A stretch of 64,000 nucleotides of DNA from CAVVYA01 sp963752345 (GTDB lineage Bacteria > Pseudomonadota > Alphaproteobacteria > SMXQ01): positions 248,001 to 312,000 of the forward strand of contig CAVVYA010000006.1 in the NCBI GenBank assembly GCA_963752345.1, given 5' to 3'. This document shows positions 27,300 to 36,627 of this stretch, in pieces. The notes beneath the pieces are model-generated. The model saw nothing but the letters and a program-made list of their open reading frames with translations. It was not told where the DNA came from and searched no databases. Position numbers and translations under genes: made by a program. How positions within the stretch are numbered: the stretch's first letter is position 1; each line of letters begins with the position of its first letter.

Positions 27300-29457
27300 C
27301 TATTTTGCGATCAGCGCCAGCCACTCTTCCTCGCGACAGCACGGTCACGCCGAGCGCCTTGGCCTTGTCGGCTTTCGAGCCGGCGTCGGCGCCGATCACC
27401 ACGTAATCCGTCTTGGCCGAGACCGAGCCCGCGACCTTGGCGCCGAGGCTTTCGGCGCGCGCCTTGGCCTCGCCGCGCGTCATGGTGTTGAGCGTGCCGG
27501 TGAAGACCACGGTCTTGCCGGCGACCTTGGAGCCCCTGGTGGCCGGCTGCACGAAATCCTCGACCGTGAGTTCCTGTTCGAGGTCGGTGAGCACCGCTTC
27601 GTTGTGCTCCTCCATGAAGAAGGCGGTGATGTCGTCGGCCATGGAGGTGCCGATGCCGCTGATGTTGCAGAGATCGGCATAGGTCGGCCCGACATTCTCC
27701 GGCTTGCGCTCGTCGGGCGCGAGGCTGCGCTCGGCGGCGGCCTGCTCCATGGAGTCGCGCCAATTGCGCAGGCTGTCGTAGCGGCTGGCGAGCAGCCGCG
27801 CCGTCGCCTGGCCGACCTGGGGAATGCCGAGCGCATAGATGAAGCGTTCGAGCGGAATGGTGCGTCGCGATTCGATGGCGGCGAGCAGATTCTCGACCGA
27901 CTTGGCGCCCCAGCCTTCGCGCTCGAGCAGATCCGTCTCGCGTTTCTGCAGGCGGAAGATGTCGCCCGGCGTCTTGATCAGGCCGTCTTGCCAGAAGGCG
28001 GCGATATTGCGCTCGCCGAGACCTTCGATGTCGAAGGCGTCGCGCGAGGCGAAATGGATCAGCCGCTCGACCGCCTGGGTCGAGCAGATCAACCCGCCGG
28101 TGCAGCGCCGCGCCGCCTCGCCCTCCTTGCGCACGGCCAGGCTGCCGCATACCGGGCAATGATCGGGCATGACGAATTTCCGGGCGCCCTTCGGCCGCTT
28201 GTCCATGACCACGGCGACGACCTGCGGGATGACGTCGCCGGCGCGCTGGATGATGACGGTGTCGCCGGCGCGGAAATCCTTGCGCGCGACCTCGTCCTCG
28301 TTGTGCAGGGTGGCGCGCGACACCATGACGCCGCCGACGCCGACCGGCTCGAGAATGGCATAGGGCGTCAGCACGCCGGTGCGGCCGACCGAGATGCCGA
28401 TCTCGTTGAGCTTGGTCTGGGCCTGCTCGGCGGGAAACTTGTGGGCGATCGCCCAGCGCGGCGCGCGGCTCACCATGCCGAGCCGCTCCTGCCAATCGAA
28501 GCGGTTGATCTTGTAGACCACGCCGTCGATTTCGTAGGGCAGCCGGGGCCGGCTGACCGCGACTTCGGCATGGAATTTGACGGCCTGCTCCGGGCTGGCC
28601 AGCAGGCGCGACAGCGGATTGACCTCGAAGCCCCAGGCGCGCAGCCGTTCGAGGAATTCCCAGTGGGTGTCGCCGATGCCGCCGGTCACTTCGCCCGCCG
28701 CGTAGGCGAAGAAATGCAGCGGCCGCTTGGCGGTGACGGACGGGTCGAGCTGGCGCAGCGAGCCCGCCGCGGCATTGCGCGGATTGGCGAACAGCGATTC
28801 GCCGGCCGCTTCGCGCTGCTCGTTCAGCGCCATGAAGGAATCGCGGCTCATGTAGACCTCGCCGCGCACTTCCAGCACGTCCGGGCACTTGCCTTTGATG
28901 ACCGTGGGGAAATCCTTGATCATGCGCAGGTTGGCGGTGATGTCCTCGCCCTCGGCGCCGTCGCCGCGCGTGGCGCCCTGCACGAAGCGGCCGCGCTCGT
29001 AGCGCGCCGAAACGGAGAGGCCGTCGATCTTGGGCTCGGCGACGATCTCGACGCGGTCGTCGGCTGCGAGGCCGAGGAAGCGCTGCACCTTGCCGAAGAA
29101 GTTGCGCACGTCCTCGTCGTCGAAGGCGTTCTCGAGCGACAGCATGGGGCGCGAATGGCGCACCTTGGCGAAGCGCCCGGCGGGCGCTGCGCCGACCCGG
29201 GCGCTCGGGCTGTCGGGCCGGATCAGGTCGGGGAAGCGCGCCTCGATGGCCGCGTTGCGCCGGCGCAGCCGGTCGTATTCCGCGTCCGAAATCCGCGGCG
29301 CGTCCTGCTGGTAGTAGAGCCTGTCATGCTCGGCGATCTCGGCCGCCAGGCGCGCGAGCTCGGCTTCGGCCTCGGCCTGGGACAGTTGATCGACCGGCGT
29401 CGCGGCGATTTTCTCGCGCGCGGTCATGTCGGCGGCCGGCTTGGGTTTCTGCGCCAT
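27300..29457 (-). CDS. ligA: NAD-dependent DNA ligase LigA (one frameshift near the 3' end)
   Basis: Seals nicks in DNA using NAD+. About 718 residues. Domains in order: Ia (RLYYQQDAPRISDAEYDRL), adenylation domain with catalytic Lys in VAEPKIDGLSVSARYE, OB fold, a four-Cys zinc finger (CPVCG ... RRCTGGLICS), helix-hairpin-helix repeats and a C-terminal BRCT domain. Near 27335 one extra base shifts the frame; removing it gives the normal end SEEEWLALIAK and a TAG at 27300, otherwise the product would end RGRVAGADRKID. The start ATG at 29457 (MAQKPKPAADM) is 2 bp past the recN stop. The accessory island begins immediately downstream. The indel is more likely an error than a real lesion because everything else is intact. 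Confidence 0.94.
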
Positions 29458-29459
29458 CC

Positions 29460-31127
29460 TTACGCTCCGCTCGCCAGCAGCTTGTCGGCGGCGGCCCGCG
29501 CCTCGTCGGTCACGCGCGCGCCGGCCAGCATGCGGGCGATTTCCTCGCGCCGCTCGACGTCGGCCAGGCGGTCGACCAGGGTCGCTGTCGCCTTGCCGCT
29601 CTGCGATTTGAGCACGCGCCAATGATGAACGCCGCGCGCCGCCACTTGTGGCGAGTGGGTCACCACCAGCACCTGGACCGTCGCGCCGAGGCGCGCCAGG
29701 CGGTCGCCCACGGCGGCGGCGACCGCGCCGCCGATCCCGGCGTCGACCTCGTCGAACACCAGGGTGGTGGCGGCACCGGTGCCGGCCAGAACCACCTTGA
29801 GCGCCAGCAGGAAGCGCGCCAGCTCGCCGCCCGAGGCGATCTTCGCCAGCGCGCCCGGCGGCGCGCCGGACACCGTGGAGACCTCGAAGGCGACCCGCTG
29901 CAGACCATCGGGGCCGGCGTCGTCCTCGTCGACGTCCTCGATCGCGGTGTGGAAGCTCGCCTTGTCGAGCTTGAGCGGCGCCAATTCCTTGTTCACGGCC
30001 TTGTCGAGCTTGACGGCCGCCTTGCGGCGCGCCTCGCCGAGCTTGCCGGCCAGCGTGAAATAGGCCGCGCGCGCCGCCGCTGATGCCTGGGCCAGCTTGG
30101 CGATGTCGGCGTCCGAGCCGTCGATCGCGGCAACCTTGACGGCGAATTGCTCGCGCAGCGCGGGCAGGCCGGCGACGTCGGTGTTGTGCTTGCGGGCGAG
30201 GCCGCGCAGCGCGAACAGGCGCTCCTCGATCTGGTCGAGCTTGCGCGGATCGGCATTGAGGCTGGTGAGCAGCACTTCGATCTGCGCCACCGCCTCGCTC
30301 GCCTCCACGGTCGCGGCGGCGAGCGACTGGAGCGCCGCGTCGAACCGCGGGCCGGCCTTGGCGGCGGCGCGGTCGACCAGGCGGTGCGCGGCATTGAGCG
30401 CGGTGATCACCGCGCGGCCTTCGGTCAATTCGCTCAGTGCTGCCTGCAGCGATTCGGCGAGCTTGGCACCGTTCATCAGGAAGCTGCGTTGCTCGGCGAG
30501 TTCGTTCTCCTCGCCCGGCTGGGGATCGAGCTCGTCGATTTCGGCGAGCACATGGCGCAGATAATCCTCGTCGCGCTTCGCCGCGGCAACGGCTTCCCGG
30601 GCGGCGGTTTCGGCGGCGCGCGCGGCACGCCACTGCTGATAGGCCTGACGCACCTCGTCGCGCAGCTTGGCGAGCGCGCCGTAGTCGTCGAGGATGGGAC
30701 GATGGGAGGCCGCATTGAGCAGGCCGTGGGCCTCGTGCTGCCCTTGAATCTCGACCAGGCTGTCGCCGATCTGGCGCAGCAGGGCGATGCCGATGGCCTG
30801 GTCGTTGACGAACGCGCGCGAGCGGCCGTCCGAGCCCAACACCCGGCGCAGCACCAGGACGCCTTCGGCGCTCAGGCCTTGGTCCGCCAGAAGGCGGCGG
30901 GCGGGATGGCTATCGGCGACGTCGAATTCCGCGGTGACGGTGGCCTTCTCGGTGCCGCGCCGCACCAGCGTCGCCTCGCCGCGCGCGCCGAGCGCCAGGC
31001 CGAGGGCATCGAGCAGGATGGATTTGCCGGCACCGGTTTCGCCGGTCAGCACGCTCAGACCGGCGCCGAATTCCAGATCGAGGCGCTCGATGAGGACGAC
31101 GTCACGGATCGACAGGCCGAGGAGCAT
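29460..31127 (-). CDS. recN: DNA repair protein RecN
   Basis: An SMC-like ATPase that acts early at double-strand breaks, probably bridging ends and aiding RecA loading. 555 residues, normal length. Walker A is LTGETGAGKSILLDALG near the N-terminus; a long helical coiled-coil region fills residues ~150-370; the ABC signature ASGGELARFLLAL and Walker B VFDEVDAGIGG are near the C-terminus, with VTHSPQVAA after it. It starts at MLLGLSIRDVVLIERL, 8 bp after the bamD stop, and is followed 2 bp later by ligA. The order bamD-recN-ligA is common in alphaproteobacteria and ties repair genes to the cell-envelope cluster. Intact, with no indels visible. Confidence 0.96.
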   Translation of the reverse strand: MLLGLSIRDVVLIERLDLEFGAGLSVLTGETGAGKSILLDALGLALGARGEATLVRRGTEKATVTAEFDVADSHPARRLLADQGLSAEGVLVLRRVLGSDGRSRAFVNDQAIGIALLRQIGDSLVEIQGQHEAHGLLNAASHRPILDDYGALAKLRDEVRQAYQQWRAARAAETAAREAVAAAKRDEDYLRHVLAEIDELDPQPGEENELAEQRSFLMNGAKLAESLQAALSELTEGRAVITALNAAHRLVDRAAAKAGPRFDAALQSLAAATVEASEAVAQIEVLLTSLNADPRKLDQIEERLFALRGLARKHNTDVAGLPALREQFAVKVAAIDGSDADIAKLAQASAAARAAYFTLAGKLGEARRKAAVKLDKAVNKELAPLKLDKASFHTAIEDVDEDDAGPDGLQRVAFEVSTVSGAPPGALAKIASGGELARFLLALKVVLAGTGAATTLVFDEVDAGIGGAVAAAVGDRLARLGATVQVLVVTHSPQVAARGVHHWRVLKSQSGKATATLVDRLADVERREEIARMLAGARVTDEARAAADKLLASGA

Positions 31128-31134
31128 GGCTGGA

Positions 31135-31959
31135 TCAGAACACCGTACGCCACGCGCGGCTGATCCATGAACTCTTGTTTTCCTGCGGCTCGATCTTCTG
31201 GCCGGTCATGATCGCAAAGGAATCCGAGTACCATTCGCTGCCCGGGTAATTGTGGCCGAGCACGGCCGCCGCGGTCTTCGCCTCGTCGACCACGCCGAGC
31301 GCCAGGTAGCATTCGGTCAGGCGATGCAGCGCCTCGGGAATATGGGACGTGGTCTGGTAACCCTCGACCACCCGGCGATAGCGGTTGATCGCCGCCAGAT
31401 ACTGGTTGCGCGACTGGTAGTAGCGTCCGACTTCCATCTCCTTGCCGGCGAGATTGTCGCGCGTCAGGTCGATCTTGAGGCGGGCGTCGCGCGCATAGGT
31501 GCTGTCGGGGAAGCGCCGGATGACGTCCTGCAGCGCTTCCAGCGCCTTGTTGGTGGTGTCCTGGTCGCGCCGGATATCGGCGATGCGCTCGTAGTAGGAC
31601 AGCGCCTTGAGGTAATAGGCATAGGCCGCATCGCGGCTGCCCGGGTGCAGGCCGAGGAAGCGATCGAGCGCCGCGACCGCTTCGTCGTATTTGTTCATCT
31701 CGTAAAGCGAGTAGGCGTAGAGCAACTGCGCCTTGGTCGCCCATACCGAATAGGGGTGCTGGCGGTCGACTTCCTCGAACAGCCGCGCCGCATCGAACGG
31801 CGCGCCCTGCTTGAGGTAGCCCATGCCTTCATTGAACATCTCTTCGGCCGGGCGTTCGGCCATTTCCTTCGGCGCGCTGGTGCCGCAGGCCGCCAGGGCG
31901 GCAAGCTGGGCGGCGAGAAGGCCGGCGACGATTAAACGGGACACACGGGGCAACGTCAT
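31135..31959 (-). CDS. bamD: Outer-membrane assembly lipoprotein BamD
   Basis: Essential partner of BamA in inserting beta-barrel proteins into the outer membrane. The 274-residue product has a lipoprotein signal with lipobox LAALAAC, so the mature Cys is about residue 22. Five TPR-like helical repeats follow: EEMFNEGMGYLKQGAPFDAA, QLLYAYSLYEMNKYDEAVAA, YYLKALSYYERIAD, GRYYQSRNQYLAAINRYRRV and LTECYLALGVVDEAK. I start at ATG 31959 (MTLPRVSRLIVAG) because AGGA lies 5 nt upstream; two nearby ATGs give 2 or 7 extra residues. It heads the bamD-recN-ligA transcription unit. Confidence 0.95.
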   Translation of the reverse strand: MTLPRVSRLIVAGLLAAQLAALAACGTSAPKEMAERPAEEMFNEGMGYLKQGAPFDAARLFEEVDRQHPYSVWATKAQLLYAYSLYEMNKYDEAVAALDRFLGLHPGSRDAAYAYYLKALSYYERIADIRRDQDTTNKALEALQDVIRRFPDSTYARDARLKIDLTRDNLAGKEMEVGRYYQSRNQYLAAINRYRRVVEGYQTTSHIPEALHRLTECYLALGVVDEAKTAAAVLGHNYPGSEWYSDSFAIMTGQKIEPQENKSSWISRAWRTVF

Positions 31960-32044
31960 TTCCATCCTGAGCGTGGTCAATGATCGGATCTGGCGTCGCC
32001 ACAGGGGCGGGCCAGCGGTTTTGCCAGGACTATATCATAGCGAA

Positions 32045-32072
32045 AGGGCCCGGCGGCAAGCCGCTAGGCCCT
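32045..32072 (-). terminator. Possible terminator after lpxC
   Basis: Arms AGGGCC (32045-32050) and GGCCCT (32067-32072) enclose a second inner stem. On the minus strand a short TTTCG follows. It lies 62 bp after the repaired lpxC stop and before bamD, so it could separate the two; the U tract is weak. Confidence 0.45.
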
Positions 32073-32133
32073 GATCGGCGTCGAAATGGAACCTGGAAAA
32101 GACGGCTGGGCTGCACCCGAGCCGGTGGAGCAC

Positions 32134-33094
32134 CTAGACCGAAGCGGCGGCGACCCGGCTCGAGCCGGTGCTGGCCATCATGGCGCCGGTCTGGCGCGGC
32201 TGGGCGCGCAGCAAGTCGCTGTCGAGCGGCACCCGGGCCCAGGCATTGCGGATCGGCGAACAGGGCTTCGAGCAACTGGTGGTTCATGCGGTGGCCCGAG
32301 CGCGAGCCGCGGAAGTGGCCGACCAGCGGCGCGCCCGCGAGATACAGGTCGCCGATGCAGTCGAGCACCTTGTGGCGCACGAATTCGTCGATGTAGCGCA
32401 GGCCGCTCTCGTTGAGCACCTTGTCGCCGCTGACGATCACGGCATTGTCGAGCGAGCCGCCGCGCAGCAGGCCGTGGGCGCGCATCGCGCTCACCTCATG
32501 TTCGAAGCCGAAGGTGCGGGCGCGGGCCAGGTCGCTCTTGAAAGCGCCGTCGACCAGGTCGAAGTGCAATTCCTGCTGACGCACCGCTGCGCTGTCGAAA
32601 TCGATCTCGAAGCCGACCGTGAAACCGAAGCCCGGCGCCAGGGAGGCGTGCTTGTCGCCGCCGCTGACCACGATGCGCTTGCGCACGATGATCGCTTCGC
32701 GCGCCGCGGTCTGTTCGCGCGTGCCGGCGCATTCGATAAGGAAGACGAAGGGGGCGGCGCTGCCGTCCATGATCGGCACTTCCGGCCCGTTGATCTCGAC
32801 CACGGCGTTGTCGACGCCGGCGCCAGCCAGCGCCGCGAGCAGGTGCTCGGTGGTGGAGATGGTCACGCCGTCGCCATTGGTGAGCGCCGTGCACAATTGC
32901 GAATCGGTGACGTTGCGCCAGTCGGCCTTGATGGTCGCCTGGCCGCCGGAAATATCGGTGCGCTTGAAAACGATGCCGGTGTTTTCGTCGGCCGGGGTCA
33001 GCGTCATCGCCACCTTGGCGCCGGTATGCAGACCGACGCCACTGCAGCCAATGGCGTTCTTCAGCGTCTTCTGGCGGATGATCTGGCCCATCAC
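32134..33094 (-). CDS. lpxC: UDP-3-O-acyl-N-acetylglucosamine deacetylase LpxC (one frameshift)
   Basis: Zinc enzyme of the first committed step of lipid A synthesis. Metal and active-site motifs are present: STTEHLLAALAGAGVDNAVV (His ligand), INGPEVPIMDGSAAPF, and HKVLDCIGDLYLAGAPLVGH (His and Asp ligands), then RSGHRMNHQLLEAL. Near 32245 one extra base shifts the frame; removing it gives DPQAWARVPLDSDLLRAQPR and a TAG at 32134, the normal family ending. Repaired length is about 319 residues. It starts MMGQIIRQKTLKNAIGCSGV. Downstream of ftsZ it is separated by a strong hairpin and so is probably its own unit. Confidence 0.94.
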
Positions 33095-33221
33095 TTCGCT
33101 TTCAAACCGTTGCGTTCTTGAGGCGGGGCCGACGGTTAATTCCGCCGGCGGCGCAACGTCTCTGTCTCAGTCTCTGTCTTAACAACTCAAATCGATCGTC
33201 GGGTTGAACGCCCGTTAAGCT

Positions 33222-33271
33222 TAAAAAGCGAGCGTTCCGAGAAACATCTACAGATGTACCCCGGAACGCTC
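33222..33271 (-). terminator. Rho-independent terminator after ftsZ
   Basis: Arms 33230-33239 (GAGCGTTCCG) and 33262-33271 pair perfectly, and the loop itself folds as ACATCT/AGATGT. On the minus strand the stem is followed by GCTTTTTAA. It begins 58 bp after the ftsZ stop and probably ends the dcw operon before lpxC. Confidence 0.85.
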
Positions 33272-33328
33272 AAATCACTATTTGTAACAAATTGTTACGG
33301 TCATCTATTTGGGATCGTTGATCTTTCC

Positions 33329-35152
33329 TTAATTGGCCTGGCGCCGGAGGAAGGCCGGGATGTCGAGCAGGTCGTCATCCATGGCCGAGCCGCGCGGCTT
33401 GTCCGCCGGCTCGATCCCCAAGCGGGGCTGAGCCGTTTCCGCCGGCCGCGGTGCCGGGGCCGTGGCCTGCTGGGCCTGGGCGGCCGGCATGGCCGGCGGA
33501 GCGCTCAGCGGCGCGGCGGGGTGGGCCGAGGGCTGCGACTGGGGCGCCGGGGCATGGGCCATCGGCGCCGCTATCGGGGCCGGAGCCGCCGGAGCGTGGG
33601 CGGCATGGGCCTGCGGCCGGAACGCCGGTTCGCGGTGCATGGCCGGCTGGGCCGGCTGCGGCGCCGGTTCCGGCTTGGCATCGCGCGCGCGGCCGGTGCC
33701 GGTCACCCGTTCGAACAGGCTGAGGCCGCGGCGCAGCTTGTCCTTGGGCGATTCACGGCCGGCATTGACCATGTCGGCTTCCGCGAACGGGCGGGGGGCC
33801 GGCTGGGCAGTCGGACGGGCCGTCATGGCCGGCTCGACCGGGGGCGGCGGCAGGAACGGCCGCTGGGCCTCGGGCGCGCCGTTGGGCGGGGCCGCCGTGA
33901 CGGTGATCTTCTGCTGCGGCACCGGCTGCGCCATCATCGGGGCGGTGTCGAGCCGCGACTCGAACGCCGGTGCGGTCGCCGTCATGATCGGCGCGGTCAT
34001 CGCCGGCGCGGTCGCCGACATGACCGGAGCCGACATGGCCGGCGCTGCCACGGTGGCGCCATAGGCCGGGGCGGCGAAGCCCTGGGCCTGGCCCATCGAC
34101 GGGCGGCCGGCATCGCGCGCCGTCGGACGGCGGGCGTTGTCGGTGACCAGGCTCAGGATGTTCGGCTTCGGCTCGCTCTGGGCGGCGAGATCGATGCCGG
34201 TGGCGATCACCGAGATGCGCATCTTGCCGGCCAGCGACTCGTCGAAGGTCGAGCCGAAGATGATGTTGGCTTCCGGATCGACCTCTTCGCGGATCCGGTT
34301 GGCCGCCTCGTCGACCTCGTAGAGGGTCATGTCGTAGCCGCCGGTGATGTTGATGAGCACGCCGCGCGCGCCCTTCATCGACACGTCGTCGAGCAGCGGG
34401 TTGGAGATGGCGGCCTGGGCCGCGTCGATGGCGCGCTTCTCGCCTTCGCCCTCGCCGGTACCCATCATCGCCTTGCCCATCTCGCTCATGACCTGGCGCA
34501 CGTCGGCGAAGTCGAGGTTGATGAGGCCGGGCATGACCATCAGGTCGGTGACGCCGCGCACGCCCGATTGCAAGACGTTGTCGGCCATCTTGAAGGCTTC
34601 CGCGAAGGTCGTCTTCTCATTGGCGATGCGGAACAGGTTCTGGTTCGGGATGATGATCAGCGTATCGACGTAATGCTGCAGTTCCTCGATGCCGGCCTCC
34701 GCGATGCGCATGCGGTGGATGCCCTCGAACTGGAACGGCTTGGTCACCACGCCGACGGTCAGGATGCCCTGCTCGCGCGCGGCCCGCGCGATGACGGGCG
34801 CCGCGCCCGTCCCGGTGCCGCCGCCCATCCCGGCGGTGATGAAGGCCATGTTGGAGCCCTGCAGATGCTCGAGGATCTCCTCGAGCGCTTCCTCCGCGGC
34901 GGCGCGGCCGACATCGGGACGGGCGCCCGCGCCGAGACCCTGGGTGATGTTGCGGCCGAGCTGCAGCTTGCGGTGCGCGGGCGACTGGGCGAGCGCCTGG
35001 GCGTCCGTGTTGGCAATGACGAACTCGCAGCCGTCGAGCTGGCACTTGATCATGTTGTTGACGGCATTGCAGCCGGCGCCGCCGACACCGATGACGGTGA
35101 TGCGGGGCTTCAGGTCGGGTTCTTGATACGGAACGTTGAGAGTGATTGCCAT
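33329..35152 (-). CDS. ftsZ: Cell division GTPase FtsZ (long C-terminal linker)
   Basis: Tubulin-like GTPase that builds the division ring. 607 residues, longer than the ~380 of E. coli. The conserved core has RITVIGVGGAGCNAVNNM, the tubulin signature FITAGMGGGTGTGAAPVIA at residue ~105 and the T7 loop NLDFADVRQVM (~205). After residue ~320 comes a ~270-residue Pro/Ala/Met-rich linker with many MSAP and APAM-like stretches, then the FtsA- and ZapA-binding tail DIPAFLRRQAN at the very end. Long linkers are typical of alphaproteobacterial FtsZ. The start ATG at 35152 (MAITLNVPYQEPDLKP) is chosen over a longer upstream frame that lacks family similarity. A 200-bp gap to ftsA could hold its own promoter. 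Confidence 0.97.
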   Translation of the reverse strand: MAITLNVPYQEPDLKPRITVIGVGGAGCNAVNNMIKCQLDGCEFVIANTDAQALAQSPAHRKLQLGRNITQGLGAGARPDVGRAAAEEALEEILEHLQGSNMAFITAGMGGGTGTGAAPVIARAAREQGILTVGVVTKPFQFEGIHRMRIAEAGIEELQHYVDTLIIIPNQNLFRIANEKTTFAEAFKMADNVLQSGVRGVTDLMVMPGLINLDFADVRQVMSEMGKAMMGTGEGEGEKRAIDAAQAAISNPLLDDVSMKGARGVLINITGGYDMTLYEVDEAANRIREEVDPEANIIFGSTFDESLAGKMRISVIATGIDLAAQSEPKPNILSLVTDNARRPTARDAGRPSMGQAQGFAAPAYGATVAAPAMSAPVMSATAPAMTAPIMTATAPAFESRLDTAPMMAQPVPQQKITVTAAPPNGAPEAQRPFLPPPPVEPAMTARPTAQPAPRPFAEADMVNAGRESPKDKLRRGLSLFERVTGTGRARDAKPEPAPQPAQPAMHREPAFRPQAHAAHAPAAPAPIAAPMAHAPAPQSQPSAHPAAPLSAPPAMPAAQAQQATAPAPRPAETAQPRLGIEPADKPRGSAMDDDLLDIPAFLRRQAN

Positions 35153-35353
35153 GCTTAGCCTCCGAGAAGAACAGATGTAGTCGTTGAATGAGGGAACGCG
35201 TTGTGCCGGCCGCCGAACCGGCAAGTGGAGGAGGACGTGTCACGCGGGCCTGGGTTGTGCGCCCCAGGGCGGGTGCCAAAGGGCGTACAACCCCGGCCCA
35301 CTGCGACCGTCCGCCCGGGTCGTGCGTTGCCCGGGCAATTTCGTGTGTGACGC

Positions 35354-36619
35354 TTAGAAATTCTCACGCAGCCATACTCCGAAGCGGCCGAACATGCCGG
35401 CCGGTTCATCACTGTCGTTGCGCCCGCGCGGCGCCAGCATCGGCGCCTCGACGTGCTTGCTCACCGCATAGGTCAAAAGGCCGGCGCAGGTCGCGAAGGC
35501 GGGACCGCCGGTCGCTTCCGCCAGTCCGCTGATGCGCAGCGGACGGCCGCGGCGCACCTGCTTGTCGAGCACGCCGGCGGCCAGTTCCTGGACGCCCTGC
35601 AATTGGCTGGCGCCGCCGGTCAGCACGACGCGGCGGCCGGCGACCTTGTCGCAGCCGGAGGCTTCGAGGCGGGCGCGGATATGTTCGAGCGTCTCTTCCA
35701 GGCGCGGCTGGATGATGTTGACCAGGATCGAGCGCGGCACATGGTTGGCCTGGGCGCGGTCTTCCTCGCCGACCAGCGGCACGTCGATCATGTCGTGCGC
35801 GTCGGCCGGCGCCGGGACGGCGCTGCCGTAGAGCGTCTTCATGCGCTCGGCATGGGCGAGCGGCGTCGACAGCCCGCGGGCGATGTCGCTGGTGACGTGC
35901 GCGCCGCCGATCGGCACCGAATCCGAATGCACCAGCTTGCCGTCGTAGAACACCGCGATGGACGTGGTGCCGCCGCCCATGTCGATCACCGTGGCGCCGA
36001 GGTTCATCTCGTCCTCGACCAGCGCCGAAAGCGCCGATGCGTAGGGCGACACGATGAGAGCCGCCACTTCCAAATGGCAGCGCTGGATGCAGGTGACCAG
36101 GGTGCGCACCGCGCCGGTCGCGGCGGTGATCAGGTGCATGTTGATGCCGAGCCGCTCGCCATACATGCCGCGCGGATCGCGGATGCCGCGGCTGCCGTCG
36201 ATGGTGTAGCCGACCGGAATGCAATGGATCAGCTCGCGCTCGACCGTCTCGCTCTGGTTGCGGCCGTGGGCCAGCACCTTGCGTACGTCGCCGTCGCTGA
36301 CCTCGTGGCCGGCGATCGACACGTCGAAGTTCAGGGTGTTGGATTCCGGCTGGCCGCCGGACAGGTTCACAATGACGTCGCGGATCTGCTCGCCGGCCAT
36401 CTGCTCGGCGGCCTGCACCGCGGCGAGAATCGACATCTCGGCGGCTTCGACGTCGACGATGGTGCCGGCGCGCACGCCGTCGGCGCTGTGGTGACCGATG
36501 CCGACGACGCGCAGATTGCCTTCGTCGTCGACCCGCGCGATGAAGCAGCAAATCTTCGTCGTGCCGACGTCCAACGCGGCGATCAGGCTATTCCTGACCT
36601 TCGACTGCAGTTTTTTCAT
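35354..36619 (-). CDS. ftsA: Cell division actin-like protein FtsA
   Basis: Tethers FtsZ to the membrane. 421 residues. Actin-fold ATP-binding motifs: LIAALDVGTTKICCFIA near the start (phosphate 1), ATVIDMGGGTTSIAVFYDG (phosphate 2) and VVLTGGASQLQGVQELA (adenosine). The 1C subdomain specific to FtsA lies between. The C-terminal FGVWLRENF is the amphipathic membrane-targeting helix. The start is ATG 36619 (MKKLQSKVRN), 9 bp after the ftsQ stop. Intact. Confidence 0.96.
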   Translation of the reverse strand: MKKLQSKVRNSLIAALDVGTTKICCFIARVDDEGNLRVVGIGHHSADGVRAGTIVDVEAAEMSILAAVQAAEQMAGEQIRDVIVNLSGGQPESNTLNFDVSIAGHEVSDGDVRKVLAHGRNQSETVERELIHCIPVGYTIDGSRGIRDPRGMYGERLGINMHLITAATGAVRTLVTCIQRCHLEVAALIVSPYASALSALVEDEMNLGATVIDMGGGTTSIAVFYDGKLVHSDSVPIGGAHVTSDIARGLSTPLAHAERMKTLYGSAVPAPADAHDMIDVPLVGEEDRAQANHVPRSILVNIIQPRLEETLEHIRARLEASGCDKVAGRRVVLTGGASQLQGVQELAAGVLDKQVRRGRPLRISGLAEATGGPAFATCAGLLTYAVSKHVEAPMLAPRGRNDSDEPAGMFGRFGVWLRENF

Positions 36620-36627
36620 GGTCCCCC

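Noticed and set aside
27259..29625. 788-codon open frame on the plus strand
   Set aside because: Antisense of ligA.
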